The translations under genes were made by a program, and so were the position numbers. DNA of 64,000 nucleotides from NCBI GenBank assembly GCA_030549335.1, contig CM060189.1, positions 33,317,001 through 33,381,000 on the forward strand, read 5' to 3'. This document shows, in pieces, positions 25,616 through 37,952 of this stretch. A model generated the notes under the pieces. It saw only the letters and a list, made by a program, of their open reading frames with translations. It had not been told where the DNA came from and made no database searches. This stretch comes from Pontederia crassipes. Taxonomy: Eukaryota > Streptophyta > Magnoliopsida > Commelinales > Pontederiaceae. How positions within the stretch are numbered: the stretch's first letter is position 1; the number at the start of each line of letters is the position of its first letter.

Positions 25616-28094
25616 ATGGATGCAAGTGAAAATAATCAACATGGTGAAGATCGAGGCTTTGAAGAACTTGAAATCGCACAAGAAAGGTGTATACATTAAT
25701 CTGTCTACTTGTTACAAATTATTTAAGCTTGTAGTAATTTTTTGGTGTGCTTTTTCCCTTACTACAGTTTGCAAAATGTCGAAGAAACTATGAATGAAGA
25801 TATTCAGGTTGACAAGTTAGATCAAAAGTCGTATGAAATTAATAAATCATACCTTGAAATGACTTTTGAAACAGAGAACGATGCATACACATACTACAAT
25901 CTATATGCTAAGGTAGTTGGGTTCTCGATACGAAAAGATTATCCGATGAAGTCAAGGAAAAGTAATCAAGTCATAAGAAGAAAGCTTGTTTGTTCTAAAC
26001 AAGGTTTTAAGAATCTTAATGACAAACGAACTTTGGGAAGGGAAGTGAAACGAAGAAGCGATGTTAGATATGGTTGTAAAGCACATTTGATAGTTGGTTT
26101 AAACAATGATGCTAAGTGGGAGGTAAAATCTTTTGTTGAAGAGCACACACATTCTTTAGCTACTCCATCAAAAATTCGCATGTTACGTTCTCATCAATCA
26201 TTGTCGACATCTTCTAAGGCAGATATGGAAAGATTACATCAACGTGGATTTGATCCATTGACAATAGTAAAAGTCCTTAACTTTTGTGGTGATTCATCTG
26301 TCACTACACAAAATTGTAAGGACCATCTGAGAGCGATAAGACGAAATAATATGGATAGAGAATGCATGAATGTAATTTCATATTTTCACAACAAGTCAGA
26401 AGAAGAAGAATCCTTCTTTTCTAGTTGGGAGTTGGATGGGACTTACACTGTGAGAAGTTTTTTTGGACTGATAGTAGAGCATGAGATTCTTATATAAACT
26501 TTGGTGATGTTGTTATTTTTTATACGACCTACAGAACTAATAAATTTTGCATGACATTTGCACCTTTCACTGGAGTAAATCATCACAATCAATCAACATT
26601 ATTTGGATGTGAATTATTAGCTGATGAAACTGAAGAAACATTCTGGTTATTTGAAACATTTATTAGGTGCATGTGTGCGAAACATCTGGTGGCCATTATC
26701 ACCGATCAAGATGTTGCAATGGGTAATGTCATTCGCAAAGTATTTCCTAATACACGACATAGATTTTGTATTTGGCATATTCGAAGGAATGTCATGTCTC
26801 ATCTTCAAAACCTATATTCATGAGATAATTTTAAAAAGGAGTTTGAAAAGTGGATATATGAATCAGTAGATGTGGAACATTTTGAAGAGAAATGGATTCA
26901 GCTGAAGGAAAAGTATGACATTCCAAACGATCATTGGTTAGAAATCATGTATGAAAAGCGTCATCATTGGGTTCCTGTGTACTTGAATGATATTTTCTTT
27001 GCAGGAATGACAACCACACAAAGATCTGAAAGCATTAATGCATTCTTTGATGGATTTGTAAATTCAAATACTTCGTTGACTGAGTTTGTCCTTCAATATG
27101 ACCAAGCACTTGCATGTCGTCGTGAGGCCGAGGAACGAGAAGATTTCAGAAACTTTAACTCAAAAAATATTCCATTGACAGCCAGCCCTTTAGAGAAACA
27201 TGCAGCAGAAATGTACACTAAAAAAATATTTCTATTACTACAAAATGAATTCAAGGAGTTTTTAAAATTTTGGTCACGAAAATTATCAGAATCCAATGGA
27301 GAAGAAGTGTACTCTGTTTATGAAGCCGGCTGCGAAGACAAGGGGAGGATAAGAGTACAATATACTGATGTGTCAAGTGCTTGTGTAAGTTGTTCATGCA
27401 AAAAATTTGAACAAAGTGGAATATTTTGTGCTCGCATTATTCTTATTCTTAATGAAAAAAGAATTATCAGAATATCAGAGAAGTACATCATTCACCGTTG
27501 AACAAAGAGTGCTCGATATTCAAATGTACATGTATTCCATGATGTTGTGTCAACAATTGAAAATTGTATTACTCCCTCAGATATGTGGACTTGGCGGACT
27601 AATATATGGAGGGCATTAGAGATGGGAGTTCGTTCTCGTAAGCATTTCAACATTGGGATTCCTATTTTAACTCATCTTGTTAATCAGTTGATTATTGCTG
27701 GAGAAGATGATAACTCAAGCCATCCTGACCTTGCAACTGCTCCTGAGGACTTAATTTGCAATTTACAAGGATCCGAGTTTACGATACATGACCCTAATCC
27801 TATGAAATCAAAAGGGAGATCGAGAAAATGTGCAAGAATAAAATCTGGGATAGAGATTTCATTGTCCCAGAATGAGCAAAAAAAGAGAACATGCAAAAAG
27901 TGTGGCAAACAAGGTCATTTTACTAAAAAAATGTCCGATGTCTAAGGTAATATGTATTCTCTATATGATTGAGTTGTTAATATTATTAATTCTCTAATAA
28001 ATATCATGTTGTTAATTGACTTATTTTGGACTTATTCTTTATATTTCATTTTATTTTTGTGAAATAGGATCAAGAGGCTAACATGACACAATAG
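25616..28094 (+). pseudogene. FAR1/FHY3-like MULE transposase, broken
   Basis: Three putative exons: 25616-25686, 25768-27946 and 28068-28094 (GT-AG). Domains in order are a FAR1 DNA-binding zinc region (YTYYNLYAKVVGFSIRKDY to EHTHSL), a MULE DDE core (TTYRTNKF, FAPFTGVNHH, ITDQD, FCIWHI, TTQRSESINAFFDG), a SWIM finger (CSCKKFEQSGIFCAR) and a C-terminal CCHC knuckle. Lesions seen: loss of one T in the T-run near 26460 (frameshift), TGA at 26482, TGA at 26821, and TGA at 27499 where family members have Trp. The first catalytic Asp is replaced by Tyr at 26521-26523. The SWIM His is Arg at 27433-27435. An extra A in the run at 27925-27931 shifts the last knuckle Cys out of frame. It cannot make active transposase. 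Assignment is by domain pattern, and relation to domesticated FAR1 genes is inferred. Confidence 0.9.
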
Positions 28095-29049
28095 ATATCA
28101 GGTTGTTAATACTGGCTATTTGGACTTTTCACTCAACTGATTTTTAGAGCAAAAAAAGAACTTGCAACAACTAGGCATAAGGTAACACTTTTGGATTCTA
28201 CTATTAGTTGGTTGCTTACTAGCTTATTGGAGATTTCACTTAACTGACTTTTATATTCTGTTATCAATTTGATTCAGGAGGTTAACATTTTGTTGTTGTT
28301 TGGCAGTTGACACTTTGTTGTTGTTTTGAGGTTAACAAAGTTTGGAGAGCAAGAATTTTATATGTATTTGATTCATACTTGCTATGCTCGATAAGAAGAA
28401 TGTTTGTTATATGTATTTGATCCATATTGGCTGCTGCCTGGATCCGTTGAAAATATTATGTTATGGTTCATTTTGTTATGGTTCATTTTGTTAGTGTTCT
28501 ACATGAATCCATTGAAAATATTCAATGTTTTGTTAGTGTTCAACATGAATCCATTGAAAATATTCTGCTATGGTTCATTTTGTTGTTGTTTGCTTAAAAC
28601 ATTCATTATCATTGTTTTACTCATTCTGCTATGGTGCAGATGTATTCTTGTTGTAATTAGCTCATTCACGACACCTTGTTTTGTTTTGGCTTTAGATGAA
28701 CAAGATTGTGCACTGTGGAATTTGATGACTTCCAAGTCAGCACAAGTGCTTCTTATTGAACCACATCTAGTACCTCGTGTGGTTATCCCATTTGACGTGT
28801 GTAAACAATGAGTCTCAAATGACGTGTGAAAAAGAAGCAGTGCAGCGGCGTCCTTGTTCGATAAAATCACTGATAAAAAAAGTAAATCATCTTCGAATAA
28901 ACAAGAGATTCTTTAGACTTTCCATAAATAAGAAGGTAAACAAAACACACCAAACATTTCAATTTCGACATGCTTAATCAAATAATCACTAAAAATACAA
29001 TCTTCCATAGGCATATTCATCCCGATTCTAAACATTATGACATATTATT
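28095..29049. other. MULE interior without recognisable gene
   Basis: AT-rich interior between the transposase end and the GRF frame. A motif of the form ATGAATCCATTGAAAATATT recurs near 28440-28565. The open frame at 28404-28811 is driven by this repetition and has no recognised domain. Confidence 0.5.
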
Positions 29050-29410
29050 TTAAAATAAAAAAATACATAACAGAAGCATCCTTCTAAACATTCTTTGACA
29101 TTGTTGCTTTTCCTCTTCAAGCTCATTCACCAATTTATTAAATGCAGCCATATATCGTGGCTCAAGTAGAGAATCCAACCAATGAAAGTAATCACATGAT
29201 CTTGCTTTCTTGCAAAAGTTAAAACACATAAATTAGATATCCAATTATAGCAAATCTAAATTCCATAGATGTAAAAAAACATATTTACGAGGAAACTAAC
29301 CCCATAATTATTGCATCCATAAAATCTTCGCCCGGAATTTTTATTGGTGGACGAAATTTTAATACATGATACTTCTCTGCATTCACATATCGGTGGATCA
29401 AATTTTATAC
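29050..29410 (-). pseudogene. GRF-type zinc-finger reading frame inside the MULE
   Basis: Two minus-strand exons can be joined by GT-AG: 29410-29301 and 29208-29050. The first reads PPICECREVSC, then NSGRRFYGCNNYG. The second reads SCDYFHWLD followed by a helical Glu/Lys-rich stretch and a short hydrophobic end (MLLLCIFLF, stop at 29050-29052). The spacing CxC, GRRFYGC and CxxFxWxD is that of the GRF zinc finger, a small nucleic-acid-binding module. No start codon or first exon was identified upstream, so the gene is incomplete or decayed. It lies antisense to the transposase. Either it was captured by the element or it is a regular second gene of this MULE type; I cannot decide from one copy. 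Confidence 0.65.
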
Positions 29411-30278
29411 CTAAAATATGTGTTTGTGAGAAGCTATTAAAATATGATCAGAGAAAAAAAATAAAGAAACATGAATTTGTCGCATAAGGTCTCAATGCCA
29501 AGAATCACATTAGATATTGGATCAAAATTTATTGATAGAAATCAATATAATGAGAGAAAAAAATTAAAAATATGAATATGTCCAATGAGATCTCAATTCC
29601 AAAAATCATATTATACTAAGAGAAATCAAAACAATGAGTGTAAAATGAAATAAAAAAAATAATAATAATTGATCACAACCGACCTTATTATTAGGAATCA
29701 CATGAGTCTAGATCTAAGACCTTATTGTTAGGAATCACATGAGTCTAGATCTAAGAGTACTAACAGATTAATAATAAGTGAAAGAAAATAAAATAAGATT
29801 AGACTTAAGAATTGTTGCAGACGGTCTCAATGACAGGAATCATATTAGATTTGGATCTAAGATTACTAAATGAAAATAATGAAACTGATATGACCATGCC
29901 ATGGGCTAATCTTCATGCGAGTGCGGATGGAACTGAGATGATCTTTACAAACTGCTTCGAAAGGGGAACTAGTGAGCACTGACAGGGGGAGTGCGAAAGG
30001 AAGAACAAAAATGATCCATGGTTGGCATTCCATGGTCGACCTTGAAAAAAAAATCATACCTTCAAGTCCCATGGTTGGCATCTCTTTCTCTTTGTCAGCG
30101 GCATTCCATGGTCGACGATCACTGCTCCAACTGGTTGATGATGTCTTCTTCAGCATTTGAAAGGTAGATGTCACAAAAGCAGCAAGAAGAGTGGTAGGAG
30201 ATATCGTGCACAGCTGCCAGAGAGAGAAAGTTAGGGTCAATATGGATTTGAGAAAGATATCATGCACAACAGCCAGAG
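29411..30278. other. MULE right interior with short duplications
   Basis: AT-rich sequence with local direct repeats. AATCACATGAGTCTAGATCT appears twice (about 29695 and 29736). GGCATTCCATGGTCGAC appears near 30024 and 30100. A subterminal GCACA-CAGCCAGAGAG motif appears near 30208 and 30264. No gene is supported. Confidence 0.5.
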
Positions 30279-30421
30279 AGAAGTAAAGATCGTGTCCGTT
30301 GAACAAAATGAACGGCTGCGATAAAAGCATTAAAGAGCTCACCGTTAGATAGACGCGCAACGGCTAGGATGACGTCTCGGTAGCCTCCTTAGCAAATGCG
30401 CTAAGGAGGGACTCTTTTCCC
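30279..30421. repeat. Right terminal inverted repeat of the MULE
   Basis: Reverse complement of the left terminus 24733-24875 with the same length and only scattered, mostly transition, differences. Confidence 0.92.
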
Positions 30422-33400
30422 AAATATAAACTAGCACTACCAGGATTGTGTCGTGATCCTACTAGCTCCATGTTCAAATTTTTAAGTTATTACTTTGATG
30501 AGAAAATGCATATTTATCATTTTTTCATTCTATCTTCCAATTTGTTAGTAACCTTGATACACCACTTGTAACACTTCGAATGGATCCAAAAAAAATAAAC
30601 CTAATATATTTCGATTTTAATTGAATCTAATTAAGTCGAATTGACATTATTTTAAACCTCTACATTTAATGTGTTAGTCCGAGTCTATGGGAGATCTTCG
30701 ATATAAGCCCCCCAACTAATTCAAAATTAAAAAGATATAATATATATTCTCTAGTTGATAGCTTCAAGATCTAAACATGGGGCTACTAGTACTTGAGACT
30801 CAATCGTACTATCATTTGAGCCAACCAACACTGATTAACTTTCACTTTAATTCTAATGAGATTACCAATCACATTTTATTTTTTTTCTCTCTCTGTTTTT
30901 AAAAATATTTAATATATAAATAATTATATATTAATTCATATTTAAAACATTCTATTTTAGTAAATTTTATAATCTAAATAATATATCAACTTGAAATTAA
31001 TTTAAAAGTATGAAAATTAGAAGAAGGAAAAAAAATAGATCGAATCGAGTTGATCTTTTCCTAGTTTAATTAATCCCCAAGTGCAAAGATATTCTTTTCT
31101 AATCTAATTATTGCCCCAGTGCAATTGATCCCCTGACTTGGGCTTTAAACTATTTTTTAGTCTCCCTTCGACCTTGTCAATGTGCTAATTTTAAGATATC
31201 ATTCATAGAATAAACCATGGGTGGTTGAATTTTTTGTTATATTTTGAAACTTTATCCTCATGTCATCAGTGTTTCATGATTGTGATGTAAGGATGTTAAA
31301 AACTTCATTGCTCTTCAAATTAAATGCCTAAAAACATCCAAATGTAGGAGTAAGAAAGAAGTTGAACTATAAGTTGAGCCCTAACAAATATAAAATAGTA
31401 GTTTAAATGCACCAGCTAGGATTAGGTACACATATATCATATATCATGTCAAGCTTGACTACAACTATGTTTTCCATTCATTGAACAATGTCTGTGATTA
31501 ATTTGTAGTATGCAAGATGATGCTTCAATTCACTAAACATTATTGAATTATTGTTTGATTTTTCTTGCGTTATTCATATTATCAAGTTTTGATATTTCCA
31601 TTGTGAAAGTTTATGCATGTAACAATTGTTCTATTTTCCTTAATTATTTGTGTCTATCTCTTCTAGTGGCATCCTTTTGTTTTTCTATGCATAGAAACAA
31701 CTTCAATGTATCTTTTAATTATTTCTATCGTAGTTATGTCAAATAATTGAGAGTTGAAATTTTAATGAAAATTTAAATTTATTTGTGATATTCTAAAAAA
31801 ATATGCTTATTCATGTGCTGCATTATTCTCTTTCTTATAACTTTTTATATGATTTTATATCTTATGAACGTTCCCTCAACATTTTCTTTCTTATATCTAT
31901 TATTTGGAACAATGAAGAAATAATTCTTTTTTGTGACATGTCTTGAATATATATCACGAAATGCATTTGGTTCACTCAAGAAAAGTTTGAAAAAAAAGTA
32001 ATAATGCATGCCATTTAAAAATAAATATGATGAAACAAACAAAAAGATTGATTGATTTTAAAAAAATATAAAGAAACTGAACTAGATTAGAGTGGAACTC
32101 TATTACCAAAACATTTTATTGTTTAGATGAACGATGAGAAACAAAAATTATGATAAGATTTTGAATAATATCAAAATAGCTAGTTCATCCTACCTTTATC
32201 TTTGACTTTTTGGCAATAAATAACTATGCAAAAAAATATAAAAAATGTTTAGATACAATTTTTGGAAGATAAATAAATGAAAATAAGTGATAAATGGAAA
32301 AGAATGTTTGTGCACTCTCAATGAACCCCCCTAAAATAAAAATATTGATAAAGAAATAAAGGCTCGGAGAGGAAAGTTAAAAATTGGTGAAGAACAAAAT
32401 TTGTATATAAAAAAGGATCAAAGAATGACACCCTTTTTAGTATATTTTCTTAAGATTAATATATTTTCTTAATATTTTCGTATATGAAGTTTAATATATT
32501 TTCTTCATTTTTAGTATGTTTGATGTGATTTCACTTAAGATTCAATACGAAAAAGACTTAGGGAGGTATAATTTAACATTAAAGTGTGACGTATTTATAA
32601 GAAAAACATCTGTTATTTTAAAAATATTTTTTTATTAATAAGTGAAATCTTAGAATCCTTAATCCAATCTTCAATCTTAAGATTTCCCTCCAAATCTTAT
32701 ATAAGATTCTGGTCTCGACAACCTTACATATTACTAATGCATTAATAATCAATAAATCAAACATTTAAAATGAACTATATTGGTAGTATAAAATGTTCAA
32801 TTTAGATTCTCTAATTTTACAATGTCCTCATGAATAATAATAAACTTTTCTCCAAATTTTCATGAAGCAGATCAAGAGCACAATATAATTTTACCCATTC
32901 CAATGAATATCAATGAAATGTTTTTTTTTTCATGTTCGGTGTATTTATAAGATGATTTTTTTATCTCATCACACATATTCAAATCAATATAACAAAGATA
33001 ACCCTTTATTTTTCTTTTTAAAATAGAAAAATATATATAAGAAGTCGGTGGATGAAAAATTTAAGGGATTCATTGAGTAAAAAGTAACTTAATGCAATAA
33101 CTATAAATATTATTAAATTTTACTACTAATAACAATCTTGATACCAATTAAGACATCAATAGAGGTAGGAGTTTTAGGGTGAGTTGGTATTTAAAAATTG
33201 ATGAATGAATTTTGTAAATAAAGCATGAACTTATAAGATTGATTCATATAATTAAAAAGTTCAAACTATATTGTAATTAAATCAAAACCACAAGAAGATG
33301 AAAAGTAAGAAGAGAAAAGGATGCAAATACAAGAATAAGAATGCTAGTTGGTGAAGTTTGATTTATACCTTAGTCCACGTCCTCATTTTGATTTCTTGAC

Positions 33401-36217
33401 TTTGAAATCATTAAACATTTTTATTACTACTCTTTCTTAATTTTCAAAATGTGATAAGGAAGAAACTTTTTATATGATATTCTTCTAAGTCTCAAGTGTA
33501 TAGGCAACATCTCATATTTAGAAGTTTTCACATTAGTTTTGTCTTCATTCATGAGGTAAGACTCAACCTCTTATTGCTTAGGAGCTTAATTACCTATTAC
33601 AGTATTATTATAACACTCTTGTCTCTCCTTTACAATATCAAATAAGACGATAAAAGAGAAAAAAATATTTTACAAATTTGAATTCAAATGGTCTTTTTTT
33701 AATGCATTAAAGTGTTACTTTTTCTTTTCTTTTAAAGTTTCGGCCTTCTTGATGAGTTTTATATCTTTTTTATAGACTCCAGTTTCATCATAGTTGTCAT
33801 CCTTCATAATGTTCTATTTTGCAAATTTTTTTTAAAAAAATAATGTTTGCTATATACTTTTGGATGTTTGAAATATAATTTCAATGTTTGAAAGTTTTGG
33901 ATCAAAAGTTAGAACATCATTTTTAGCAAAAAGTTCTTTGTTGCACATTTTTAAATGTTCAAAATTTTTTCTTTGGTCGAATTTATGTTGCTAGCTTGGT
34001 TAATTTGTATGATCTTATATAGAATTTTTGTATTGTCATTCAAATGAAAATTTTTTATTTTGTGAAAAGGTAACACAATAATTTAAAAAATTTCATAGTG
34101 GCATAATAATATACTTAAATGAACAATTAGAGTGTACAAATAATATTCTAAATTATTTTTTTGTACTATACTATTTTAGACATAATTTTTTGGGTAGTTG
34201 TACAAATTACATGATTTCTTAATTCCATGATAAGTTGGAAGAATCATCTCTCATTTGCATTCCTCTCAAATAAAAACTAATCAACATAAACAAAATATTG
34301 AATTTAAGTGTATAAGGTATCCATTCTAAATTAATTTTTTTGACATGTAAACACTCGATGCTTGTAGAATAAAAAAATATAATTAATTTTAACATATCCA
34401 TGTGAAACTTTAAGGTAATTTATTTTGCATCACATCAAATGTCTCTTTTTAGTAATGATCACATGACAATTATTTTTTTGCATTATAAAATTATTAGATA
34501 TATTGATGGCACACATGTGACGATTTGTGTTTTCAAAATATATCAATTATGTTTTATAGGATGAAAAGATATTTCAACTCTTAATATTATGTTTGTATGT
34601 GATTTTGATGACTCTATTACCACTCCAAAGTATCGATACCACTCCCTTTTATTAGTGTGGAGTATTTTTACCCCTATCTAATAAAATAAATGTCAATAAT
34701 ATTTTTTTTGCAAGTGGTGTAGAGACAGCCTTTGATGAAATGTGTTTTACATTTGTGTTAGAGAAAAGCAAAAGATTACATATTTAAATCACATAATGCT
34801 GCATATATTTTAATGATTCTTGTTTAGTTTTGTTCTTTATTTAGGTAAATATTATTTAGTGGATAAAGAATAAAAAATGATACTTATTATTATATCCAAA
34901 ATTTCAATTTTGTTAATTAGGATTTCAAAAGAAAAACCCAAAGTTTGCACAAGAAGCATATATATACTATCCTTCATTAAATGCCAAAATTTAACGTTGA
35001 ATCAAAAATAAAATTTGTAATTAAATGCCTTGACCACATTGCTTATGAAGTGATAATCTATGGAAGGGGAAGCAATCCATATTATCACTTGGGTTGTAAT
35101 CTTTTTAATTTTATTTTCCGAATTTGTCCTTTATAGTTTTATTTTAATAAAGTATAAAACTCATTAAATAAATTATAAAACTAACTAAATAAATTATAAA
35201 TTAAATCAAATAAATATTAGTCAATTATTATAGCTATAGTATTATCATATTTTAACAAATATATTAATTATTTTATAAATTTTAATTTTATGAGTGAGAA
35301 TATATATTTGTGATTTAAGTTTACGGAGTTAAAAATAGTTTATATATGTAAATATGATTATTTTGATTAGAGATATATTGGTAAAAATTATACATTAACT
35401 TATGAATCTTTATGTATTAATAAATAACTAATATTGATTGTCAGATATATTACTTATGCATACTAAATAAGATAATGCATATTAGCGATAATTTAACAAG
35501 TGACAATATTTTTAAGAGGTAATTTGCATTGCTAGATAATGTTGAATGGCAATGCGATGAACGCACCCCTAGTAGAAAGATGATATGTAATGTAAATTCG
35601 CAATTACATTTTCAATATTCAATATATCTCACGTAGTTATACATCATTACTTAGATAATTATATATATTATTCTTATTTAATATATTTTTGCATAAGAGA
35701 AGGAATTTGTATTATTTTATGAAATTGAATATATTTGTTATTTTTAAAATTAAATTTAAATGATCAAATATGTACTTGCTATATGCTATAATATAATTTA
35801 ATTTGACTTTGGAGTATGAAAAAAAAATTATCACTTAATGTTCAAATTCATTTACATCAATAAAATAATTAAGCATTTTTTATTTAATTAAGTAGTTGAA
35901 TGGCTAATTATAAATTAAATCTCTTTTCATTGGTCGACTTGTTATCATCCGATAACTTAGCTAGTCTTAGCCAAACAAAATACATGAGTCATCTGAACAT
36001 ATTGGTATCATTCTTTTTTTTAAACAAAAATAAATTTTACTCATTATTGATTTGATAATCTTTTTATTAAGTTTCTATTACTAAAATGGCTGAGGCTCCC
36101 ATAAAAAAATTCTTTACATATACAAGAATTAAACTGGTGAAAAAATGTTTACTACTTCATCTCAACTTGTGTCCATGGAGGCCGCCAATTTTTTATAAGG
36201 TATAAGAAACCATCAAG
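30422..36217. other. AT-rich intergenic spacer, no gene seen
   Basis: Very AT-rich throughout; the longest open frames are 60-67 codons and show no domain. No transposon ends were recognised, though old decayed copies may be present. Confidence 0.6.
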
Positions 36218-36798
36218 GGGCCGTTTGGAATTCCATTAAGTTTTCGTAGTTTTAGTTATGTTTGGATGGAGTGGAATTTGATGATGAGAAATAAGATAGT
36301 TGATGTGATAGAAAAAAGTAAATGTGATGGATTAATTTTTAGTGGGTTTTGAAATAATAATGGATAATATAAATATAAAATATTATTATTAGTAAATAAA
36401 AATAAAAGTAAAAATTAAATTTTTTATAAAAAATTTCGTTAGAAAATAATTTAGTTATATTAAAAAATATCATTTTAATAATTATATGAAGTAAAATATT
36501 AAATATTTTTAATGAAATAATAAGTAAGAAATAATATTATATTAATATTTTATAATAAATAATTTATATTTAATAAATAAATTATTTTATAAGATAAGTA
36601 AGAGAGAAAATAAAAAAGAATAAAGAAAATTAAAAAAAGGCAACACATGAAGTAAAAAAAAGCGGCGTTACAGTGCTAGGAAAATGAAGTCATGTGACTT
36701 TTTTTTAGAACCGAGTTCTGCCACATGTCACATCGTTTGACGGAACCGACTGTAATATACGAAACTAGACATCTAATTCCAATTGCCAAACAGGACCC
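36218..36798. mobile_element. MITE-like element, about 580 bp
   Basis: The left end GGGCCGTTTGG and the reverse complement of the right end GGGTCCTGTTTGG form short imperfect inverted termini, with AAG on both outer sides. The GGG-C-GTTTGG start is typical of PIF/Harbinger (Tourist-like) MITEs, and the interior is AT-rich and non-coding. The usual Tourist target is TWA, so the AAG flank is atypical. Confidence 0.4.
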
Positions 36799-37952
36799 AA
36801 GAGGCGCCACCCTAATGTTTCACCCCTTTTCTTATTCCCCTCTAGTTAATTTTCTCTCTTATCCAAGTTATTTTTTTACTCTCAATCACTTCCCATCAAT
36901 ATTAGGATATGATTGACATTATTAATGATTTGATCAATGAATAACGGTTTGATATTAAACAGACGATGGTTAACAATTAGAGGTTCACACTTAGTGGTAT
37001 AATAAGTCATTAAATATAAATGACATAATTGGACGCTCCATAAATTATTTAATTCAAGCACTATATGAATTTTCCTGGAATATAATGAGTAGGTTATTTA
37101 TATCACAAATCAAGTAAAATAAAATCCCACAATTTATAATTTTATATATTTTTATTGATATATATAATCATATCTATAATAAATTTTATATAGTGCATGC
37201 ATCACATGCAATCATAATGAAAATATTAGGTATTAAATACTTTTTTTATCCATTATTAAATAAATAAAAAAAACAGTAATTAATTACGTATGAATATGAA
37301 ATAATAAACAATGTAGTAAAAAAATAAAAAAAATAAAAAAAGATAAATTAAGAAAGAAATAATAGGATAAGATTAAAACAAATATAAAAAAGGAAAGGTT
37401 AATCTCTAAATGTTAATAGAAATTTCTTTCAATATTTTCATTCAAAGCTTTAAATGCTACTTGTTTTTATCATTTACCAAACATAGAAATTAATCTCTGC
37501 TATTGCCAAATACAACATTAATATGGACATCCATCAAACATTAACAAAAATGGAAGGAACTATGACAAATAAATTCTTTTTTCCTAATACAAAAAAGTAT
37601 ATTAAATTCTGAGCTGCCGTGTTGCTTACGGTCAACGTTGTACATACGCACCCGACTCTCGCATACCTTTCCCATGTATAGCTCGGAGGTTGCGCCGTTC
37701 GCGTCACGCACGCCCGAACCGAACGCGACGCCCCTTTTTAGTTTTTAGTCCTCGGCGAATACAAATACAATAAAATAAAAATACAAACAAACGCGAGCAG
37801 AGCTGAAGGAAAAAAAAAAGATACTGCTTTGACTCGCATCCTTTCAGCTTTCTTTCCATCGCTTCCGGATCCATCTTGGTCGTCTCTTCCGGGGCAGGCG
37901 CGTGGAGAGATCGTGATCGATCCCGAGGCGGAGCAGTCGGATAGAAGCGAGC
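36799..37952. other. 5' flank of the peptidase gene
   Basis: AT-rich until about 37600, then GC rises towards the start codon at 37953, as often seen for monocot first exons. No clear TATA box at a fitting distance; AATAAAATAAAAATAC near 37768 is the nearest candidate. Confidence 0.4.

Larger units (their letters stand above)
24733..30421 (+). mobile_element. FAR1-type Mutator-like element (MULE), about 5.7 kb
   Basis: Bounded by two inverted repeats of 143 bp each (24733-24875 and 30279-30421) that begin GGGAAAAGAGTCC and remain highly similar with mostly transition differences. It contains a decayed transposase gene with FAR1, MULE and SWIM domains (25616-28094, plus) and a GRF-type zinc-finger frame on the minus strand (29050-29410). 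Flanking 9-mers GAGCATGAA and AAATATAAA agree at 5 of 9 positions, and all four differences are C/T or G/A. The element sits immediately upstream of XPG. It is now non-autonomous because the transposase carries several lesions. Confidence 0.88.

Noticed and set aside
28404-28811. 135-codon frame inside the MULE
   Set aside because: Hydrophobic translation driven by repeated T-rich units, with no domain and no splice context.
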